Below are positions 59,468 to 64,000 of a stretch of DNA of 64,000 nt, in pieces; positions within the stretch are counted from its first letter, which is position 1, and every line of letters starts with the position of its first letter. The DNA is taken from positions 1,488,001 through 1,552,000 of the forward strand of contig NC_004369.1 of NCBI RefSeq assembly GCF_000011305.1, in the 5' to 3' direction. The notes beneath the pieces were generated by a model. It searched no databases. It saw only the letters and a program-made list of their open reading frames with translations, and was not told where the DNA came from. The stretch is from Corynebacterium efficiens YS-314. Its GTDB lineage: Bacteria > Actinomycetota > Actinomycetes > Mycobacteriales > Mycobacteriaceae. The translations under genes were made by a program, and so were the position numbers.

Positions 59468-60148
59468 TCAGCGGGCCACGTGTGCTTCCAGTCTGGTTTG
59501 TAGGGCATCAATAACTTGGGCATGGAGGTCGTTGCAGGAGGCTACCTTGTTGGACAGCTCAGCCAGGGCGGCCCGGGCCTGACTGGTCGACGCCGCAACA
59601 TCCAGCTGGTGCTCTGCGTCCAGCGCTGCGTCCCGTACCTGTTCCAGCTGGAGGGCCAGCTCAGCGGTGGACCGCAGAATATCGGTGTTGTCGCCCGTGG
59701 AGGTGAGAAACTCCGACCATGTGCCCAGGATCGAGGTGAGGTGATTCTGTTCCTTGAGTACCTGTTGCCGCAGTTTCTCCAGTTCCCGTTGGAGGCTGGC
59801 GGAATCCTCTGTGGTGGGGACGCTGAGGGTCCGGGGCCGGATGACACCACGGCTGAGGTCACTGTGGCGTTCATCAGCCAGGTGGTGGAGCACCGAGGTC
59901 AACGCCATGTGGGTGACGGGTGCCCACCGCGCCTCCAGCTGACGCTGGTGGAAACGGTTGACAAACACCGTGGTGAGCAGAAAGGAGACGAGGCCGGCAG
60001 CCAGACCGGCGAGGATCACCATCTCCTGCCAGAGGGTGGTGGAGATATCAATCCAGATGATGATGGCGATCAGGGTAAGCGCCCCGAGCGCGGTGAGGAT
60101 CTGCACAGCGGAGCGGGTCGGACGGGCAGGGGGTGCTGAAGCCATCAT
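59468..60148 (-). CDS. Two-helix membrane protein with cytosolic coiled coil
   Basis: 226 aa. Two transmembrane helices (about 17-35 and 42-62: LTALGALTLIAIIIWI and VILAGLAAGLVSFLLTTVF). Then a long soluble part with heptads LQRELEKLRQQVLKEQNHL (about 120-140) and a further helix near the C-terminus. Not recognised. The region before its start is shared with the DUF2202 gene at 60.2 kb, which reads in the same direction. Confidence 0.65.
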   Translation of the reverse strand: MMASAPPARPTRSAVQILTALGALTLIAIIIWIDISTTLWQEMVILAGLAAGLVSFLLTTVFVNRFHQRQLEARWAPVTHMALTSVLHHLADERHSDLSRGVIRPRTLSVPTTEDSASLQRELEKLRQQVLKEQNHLTSILGTWSEFLTSTGDNTDILRSTAELALQLEQVRDAALDAEHQLDVAASTSQARAALAELSNKVASCNDLHAQVIDALQTRLEAHVAR

Positions 60149-60241
60149 TCATCTCATTTCATCCAGGGCCTGCCGAGCAGGATCATCTCCTGACCATAGT
60201 GGATGGGTGAGTGCACAGTACCCATGTGCTTGGGCGTGGCA

Positions 60242-60829
60242 TCATCGACTGAGCTGGCGCTGGAAGGCTGTCAGGTGGTTCCTGGAACCGTCGAGAAGCA
60301 TCTGCAGCAGGCTGGTCAGCGCGGCATCCGATTCCGGTGCCTTCTCCAGTTCGGCTTCGAGTCCGGCGATGTCCTGTGTCTCGAAATCCACACCAGCCTG
60401 GTAGGCGGCGGGCAGGTTGACACTGCCCTGTGCGAGGAGGTCATCATAGAGGTCCTGCAGTTCTGCATCACGGAACTGTCCGGGCTCCGGGAGACGGGGA
60501 TCCTCCACGCCGGTGGCCTCCATGACGGCGAGGACGTGGTCCTGGTGGGTCACCTCGGATCTCTTGATGTTGCTGAAGACGCGGGCGCCGTATTGTTCCT
60601 CGAAGGCGAGGTAGAGGTCGTGGGCCACCTTCTCCTCCTCGATCAACCGGGCCAGGAGATCGGCGGAGGCATAGGTGTCGGTGGGGGTGGCTGTTTCTGC
60701 CGGGGCGGTGGTTGTCGTGGAGGTGACTGTGTCCGCCGGCTGGGCGACGTCTTCCGTGGTGGCGCAGCCGGAGACTGCGAGGGTGGTGAGGACGACTGCC
60801 GCCAGGGCTTGTCGACGGATGGTGTTCAT
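60242..60829 (-). CDS. DUF2202 lipoprotein (ferritin-like)
   Basis: 195 aa. The signal peptide ends in a lipobox (TLAVSGC, Cys about 22), followed by a threonine-rich linker. The rest matches DUF2202: ARLIEEEKVAHDLYLAFEEQYG, RSEVTHQDHVLAVMEATGV and LLDGSRNHLTAFQRQL, an E-E-H-rich helical bundle. Metal or ferritin-like roles are family inference. Membrane-anchored on the outer face. Confidence 0.8.
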   Translation of the reverse strand: MNTIRRQALAAVVLTTLAVSGCATTEDVAQPADTVTSTTTTAPAETATPTDTYASADLLARLIEEEKVAHDLYLAFEEQYGARVFSNIKRSEVTHQDHVLAVMEATGVEDPRLPEPGQFRDAELQDLYDDLLAQGSVNLPAAYQAGVDFETQDIAGLEAELEKAPESDAALTSLLQMLLDGSRNHLTAFQRQLSR

Positions 60830-60945
60830 AACGGGCTCCTCGGGGTCGGAACTGCTCTACCCTTTACTCAACCACCCCTCCCGCACGATGTCAGCATACC
60901 CCGGGGTGTATTTGGTCACGGTACTATCCAGGAGGAAACAGTGGC

Positions 60946-61383
60946 ATGATGGCGGATATGTCCGATATCAAACATATCCCGCCCTTCTACCTCCTCCTGA
61001 TTTTTGGCCTTGTAGCATCGGTGTTCATTTTCAAATTCGTCCTGCAGGTGTGGAACCGCTGGACTCTCGAGCAGAACCGTCGGGAACTCGAACGGAATCG
61101 GCGCAATGATCTCCTAGATGCCAAAGCCCGGGCACAACGGTGGATCGACCGGCTGGGCAGTGAGATCATGATGGCTGCCCCGGAGGGGAAAGAGGCCAAG
61201 CAATTGGTGGGACTGGCCTCCCAACGGCATGCGGGCGCACTGGGGCAGATCAACTCCGCCCAGACCGTGGCGCAGGCCACGGTTGCACAGGATGTGGCGC
61301 TGGAGGGCCTCTACTATATGCGGGATGCACGCACACTCATGGGGGAGTTGGAGGGGCCTCCGCTGCCGGAGCTCGGCAGCTGA
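60946..61383 (+). CDS. Small membrane protein with basic and helical cytosolic part
   Basis: 145 aa. PPFYLLLIFGLVASVFIFKF forms one helix (about 12-33), then a highly charged stretch NRRELERNRRNDLLDAKARA (about 43-63), followed by alanine-rich helices. GGAGG (60931-60935) precedes the ATG at 60946; a second ATG at 60958 is possible. Not recognised. It is divergent from the DUF2202 gene. Confidence 0.6.
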   Translation: MMADMSDIKHIPPFYLLLIFGLVASVFIFKFVLQVWNRWTLEQNRRELERNRRNDLLDAKARAQRWIDRLGSEIMMAAPEGKEAKQLVGLASQRHAGALGQINSAQTVAQATVAQDVALEGLYYMRDARTLMGELEGPPLPELGS

Positions 61384-61403
61384 CCAGCCGGCCATCGCGG
61401 AAG

Positions 61404-61435
61404 AAAAAAAAGGGGGGACGTCACCGTCCCCCCCT
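61404..61435 (-). terminator. Terminator of the uridine operon
   Basis: GGGGGGACG-type arms flank a short loop. On the minus strand they are followed by a run of eight T, directly after uriH. It may also end the small membrane gene from the other side. Confidence 0.85.
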
Positions 61436-61449
61436 AATGTGTTGAGCTC

Positions 61450-62388
61450 CTAACCGATGCGCTTCACCGCATCGACGACCATGGTCCAGAACTTATCGAA
61501 GTCCAGATCCACCGCCACCTGGGTGGTGCAGTCCTCCGGGGCGGGGGCGCGGAAATCAGCGACGGTCATGCCGGTGGTCAGCGCGCCGGACAGTTCCACA
61601 TCCAGTGGTGCCTTGCGGGTGGTGAACACGGTGGGGTCGATGAGGTAGGCCACGGCGCAGGGGTCGTGGACGGGTGGGTTGTCGAATCCCTGGGCGTCCT
61701 GATAGTTCTTGCGGAAGGCGTCGAAAAGCGCGACGACGAAGTCGCCCGTCTCGGTGCCCAGTGCGGCGAGTTTCTCCTCCACCTCCGGGGTGGCCAGCGC
61801 CTGGTGTGTGAGATCCAGACCAACCATGGTCAGGGGCCAGGACTCGTTGAAGACGATGTGGGCGGCCTCCGGGTCGATCTTGATGTTGAATTCCGCGACG
61901 GCGGTCCAGTTGCCCACGTGGTAGCCGCCACCCATGAGGACGACCTCCTTGACGCGCTCGGCGATGCGGGGTTCCTTGCGCACCGCCAGGGCGATGTTGG
62001 TCAGCGGGCCGGTGGGAACCAGGGCGACGGTGCCCGGTTCGTTGTTCATCACCGTGTCGATGATGAAGTCCACCGCGTGGGTGTCCTCAACGCCCACGGT
62101 CGGCTCGGGGAGGTCATAGTTGTGGATCTCCATGCCGGTGTCGCCGTGGATGTCCTCGGCGACCTCGACTGGGCGGACCAGCGGGCGGGTCACGCCCGGG
62201 TAGATCGGGGTGTCCATGCCGGCGATGGTGGCCACGACACGGGCGTTGTGGGTGACCTTGGCCAGGGTCTGGTTGCCGCCGACGGTGGTGATGCCGAGCA
62301 GCTCGATGTCCGGGTTGCCGTGGGCGAGCAGCATGGCGACGGCGTCATCGTGTCCGGGATCGCAGTCGAGGATGATCTTGGTGGTCAT
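61450..62388 (-). CDS. uriH: Inosine-uridine-type nucleoside hydrolase
   Basis: About 312 aa. Start TTKIILDCDPGHDDAVAML carries the Ca-binding DxDxGxDDA motif. VLMGGGYHVGNWTAVAEFNI and HDPCAVAYLIDP (the catalytic HDP region) follow. Splits uridine, and perhaps other ribosides, into ribose and base. AGGAG precedes the chosen ATG; a longer frame adds seven residues. With uriT and rbsK it matches the uriR-rbsK1-uriT-uriH operon of C. glutamicum (recalled). Confidence 0.9.
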   Translation of the reverse strand: MTTKIILDCDPGHDDAVAMLLAHGNPDIELLGITTVGGNQTLAKVTHNARVVATIAGMDTPIYPGVTRPLVRPVEVAEDIHGDTGMEIHNYDLPEPTVGVEDTHAVDFIIDTVMNNEPGTVALVPTGPLTNIALAVRKEPRIAERVKEVVLMGGGYHVGNWTAVAEFNIKIDPEAAHIVFNESWPLTMVGLDLTHQALATPEVEEKLAALGTETGDFVVALFDAFRKNYQDAQGFDNPPVHDPCAVAYLIDPTVFTTRKAPLDVELSGALTTGMTVADFRAPAPEDCTTQVAVDLDFDKFWTMVVDAVKRIG

Positions 62389-62418
62389 GGTGAAACTCCT
62401 AATTCTCAAAGTGCGGGG

Positions 62419-63897
62419 TTAGTTGCCCACGGGGGCGGTATCGGTGGTGTCGGTGCTGTCGGTGGCATTGGCAGCCAGGTTCCTGGCCGCCACGGTATCG
62501 GTGATGGATTCCGGGCGTGGGATGAGCAGGGAGCACAGGAACGCCAGCGCCAGGATGATCACACCGGCCCACATGCCGGCGGCGTACCCACCGTTGCTGT
62601 CCCCGAAGCTGGTGGCCACCGCGAAGAGGATGGCAAAGGAGATACCCGCACCGAGGTTGAAGGCACCGGCGTTCATGCCCGGCAGGTAGCCCTGGTTGTC
62701 GGCGGGGGAGAGCACCACACCGAGGCCGTTGAGCATGATGTTGGCGATACCGGCGTAGGTGATACCCACGAAGATGGAGATCCCCAGGTACGCCAGGTTG
62801 GAGGTGCTGCCCACGAGGAAGGTGGCACCGGCGACACCGATGATGGTGGCGGCGATACCGATCTGCAGGACGATCTTGTAGCCGAATTTGCCGGCGAGAA
62901 TACCGGCGACGGGACCGAAGACCAGACCGGCCAGGGCATACGGGGTCAGGGTCCACCAGGAGACCACACCGGCGGACATGCCCGCACCATGGGTGGCGTC
63001 CTGCGCGAGGTTGGGCAGCAGGCCGTTCATGACGGCGAACACACCGGTCATGGTCAGCAGGGTGGTCAGCAGCAGCGCCCAGGTGCGGCGCTGGCCGAGG
63101 TATTCGATGCTGACCAGTGGGTTCTTCACACGCTTTTCAATGTTGTAGAAGGCGACGACACCGATGATGCCGATGGCGAACAGGGCGATGACGAGGAACC
63201 AGTTGGCGTCGGCAAGCTTGCCGGCCTCGTTGAAGGCGGTCAGCAGGGCACCGATGGACACGGCCAGCGGCAGCACTCCGAGCCAGTCCATCTTCGGGGT
63301 GGTCTCGGCGGTGGATTCCTTCACACCGAAGGGCAGGGCCAGGGCGGCCGCCACGCAGAACACGGCCATGACCCAGAAGATGGAACGGAAGCCGAAGTGC
63401 TCCGCCAGCCAGCCACCGGCGATCGCGTCGACGCCACCGATACCACCGTTGACGGAGGTGACAATACCCAGCAGCAGTGCGTACTGCTTCTCATTGGGCA
63501 CATGCTGGCGCAGGATGATCAGACACAGGGGCACGGTGGGACCGGCCACACCCTGGATCAGACGTCCCAGGAACAACACGGTGACATTGGGGGCGAGTGC
63601 CGCGACGAGACAGCCGATGCCGGTGACGATCATCATGCCGATCAGCACCTTGCGGCGACCGATGAGGTCACCCCAGCGCGGCAGGAAGAGGGAGAACAGG
63701 GCGGCCGCGGTGAAGAACGCGGTCTGGGTCATACCGATCTGGGCGGGGGTCGCATTCAGTTCGACCTCCATGGTGGCCAGGGCCGGCGCGAGCATGGAGG
63801 CATTGAGCTGGAAGGCGAACACCGCCACCAGCAGGGCGATCATCAGCGGGATGATCGCAGCGGCCGGGGCTTTCCTCGGCTCGAGGGTGGTTGACAT
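62419..63897 (-). CDS. uriT: Major-facilitator transporter, uridine type
   Basis: 492 aa, about 14 hydrophobic segments. LPRWGDLIGRRKVLIGMMIV near residue 75 is the cytoplasmic MFS loop 2-3 motif; GRLIQGVAGPTVPL is motif B of the DHA2 group. The 14-helix drug-exporter-like scaffold is used as a nucleoside importer in the C. glutamicum uridine operon, and the neighbours (nucleoside hydrolase, ribokinase) support this. The tail is threonine/aspartate-rich. uriH begins 30 bp after its stop. Confidence 0.86.
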   Translation of the reverse strand: MSTTLEPRKAPAAAIIPLMIALLVAVFAFQLNASMLAPALATMEVELNATPAQIGMTQTAFFTAAALFSLFLPRWGDLIGRRKVLIGMMIVTGIGCLVAALAPNVTVLFLGRLIQGVAGPTVPLCLIILRQHVPNEKQYALLLGIVTSVNGGIGGVDAIAGGWLAEHFGFRSIFWVMAVFCVAAALALPFGVKESTAETTPKMDWLGVLPLAVSIGALLTAFNEAGKLADANWFLVIALFAIGIIGVVAFYNIEKRVKNPLVSIEYLGQRRTWALLLTTLLTMTGVFAVMNGLLPNLAQDATHGAGMSAGVVSWWTLTPYALAGLVFGPVAGILAGKFGYKIVLQIGIAATIIGVAGATFLVGSTSNLAYLGISIFVGITYAGIANIMLNGLGVVLSPADNQGYLPGMNAGAFNLGAGISFAILFAVATSFGDSNGGYAAGMWAGVIILALAFLCSLLIPRPESITDTVAARNLAANATDSTDTTDTAPVGN

Positions 63898-63920
63898 GGT
63901 TACTCTCGTTTCAGGGGGAG

Positions 63921-64000
63921 TTAAGCGGTGACTGTGGGTAGGTCGTCGACAAGCGTGGGGTAGGAGGCCTGCGCGCCGCGGCGGGTGGCGGCGAACGCAC
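63921..64000 (-). CDS. rbsK: Ribokinase, C-terminal end (cut by window edge)
   Basis: Only the last 26 codons are in view: FAATRRGAQASYPTLVDDL, then a TAA stop at 63921-63923. The R-R/P-GAQ-S-PT pattern is the usual ribokinase C-terminus. It lies 23 bp before uriT on the same strand, as expected for rbsK1 of the uridine operon, where it would phosphorylate the ribose released by UriH. Confidence 0.75.
   Translation of the reverse strand, partial: AFAATRRGAQASYPTLVDDLPTVTA

Noticed and set aside
61666..63894. 742-aa open frame antisense to uriT and uriH
   Set aside because: Rich in G, D, H and Q without domain pattern; a shadow of GC-biased third codon positions in the real genes.
1..64000. 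CRISPR array or cas genes
   Set aside because: No regularly spaced direct repeats and no cas-like protein seen.
1..64000. Prophage
   Set aside because: No integrase, terminase, capsid or tail genes; the foreign parts are explained by insertion sequences and two defence-like genes.

Overview
The window reads as a high-GC Corynebacterium chromosome, probably C. efficiens or a close relative. The evidence is the corynebacterial neighbourhoods: bioAD beside a peptide permease with BioQ-type operators, ltbR-leuCD, a mycobacterial-style mutT1-gpsA-ddl-DUF3515-thiL-ung-DAK2-recG-rsmD-coaD block, polA-rpsA-ptsG-coaE, and a uridine operon like uriR-rbsK-uriT-uriH. Many genes carry a TANNNT -10 box 6-8 nt before the start codon and no Shine-Dalgarno, so they are probably leaderless, as is common in this genus. 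Identifications rest on motif and synteny recognition; no database search was run.

Layout. 1-6.8 kb: a fused FAD/PLP enzyme, bioD and bioA (minus strand), a POT transporter and an HD hydrolase. 6.8-13.9 kb: a small secreted protein, ltbR, leuCD, mutT1, gpsA and ddl. 13.9-14.3 kb: a gene-free stretch with a 124-bp inverted repeat. 14.3-24.4 kb: a flavin oxidoreductase, DUF3515, thiL, ung, DAK2, recG, a tiny biotinyl-domain protein, rsmD, coaD, a TSUP permease and a micro-protein. 24.4-28.1 kb: a polar amino-acid ABC transporter and a DUF1266 protein. 28.2-30.9 kb: an AT-richer foreign ATPase-TOPRIM (OLD-like) gene split by an IS982-family element. 30.9-43.1 kb: DUF368, serine hydrolase and ArsR-like genes, a tRNA, polA, a methyltransferase, rpsA, ptsG, coaE and DUF4259.

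43.1-50.3 kb is the most unusual region. A SIR2-like gene with a C-terminal GAF-like domain, followed by a 59-aa protein, is broken by three nested insertion sequences: an IS256-type element sits inside an IS3-type element, which sits inside an IS21-type element, which sits inside the SIR2 gene. Each layer has recognisable ends and an exact target duplication. Removing each layer restores the reading frame of the gene beneath it. The SIR2-GAF gene and its small partner look like a candidate anti-phage or abortive-infection module that was inactivated here. The OLD-like ATPase at 28 kb is a second defence-like gene inactivated the same way.

50.3-57.3 kb is a glycosyltransferase/WcbI cluster, probably for a surface glycan. 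57.4-64 kb holds a nitrobindin-like protein, a YwiC-like membrane protein, several small envelope proteins and the uridine genes uriH, uriT and the end of rbsK at the window edge.
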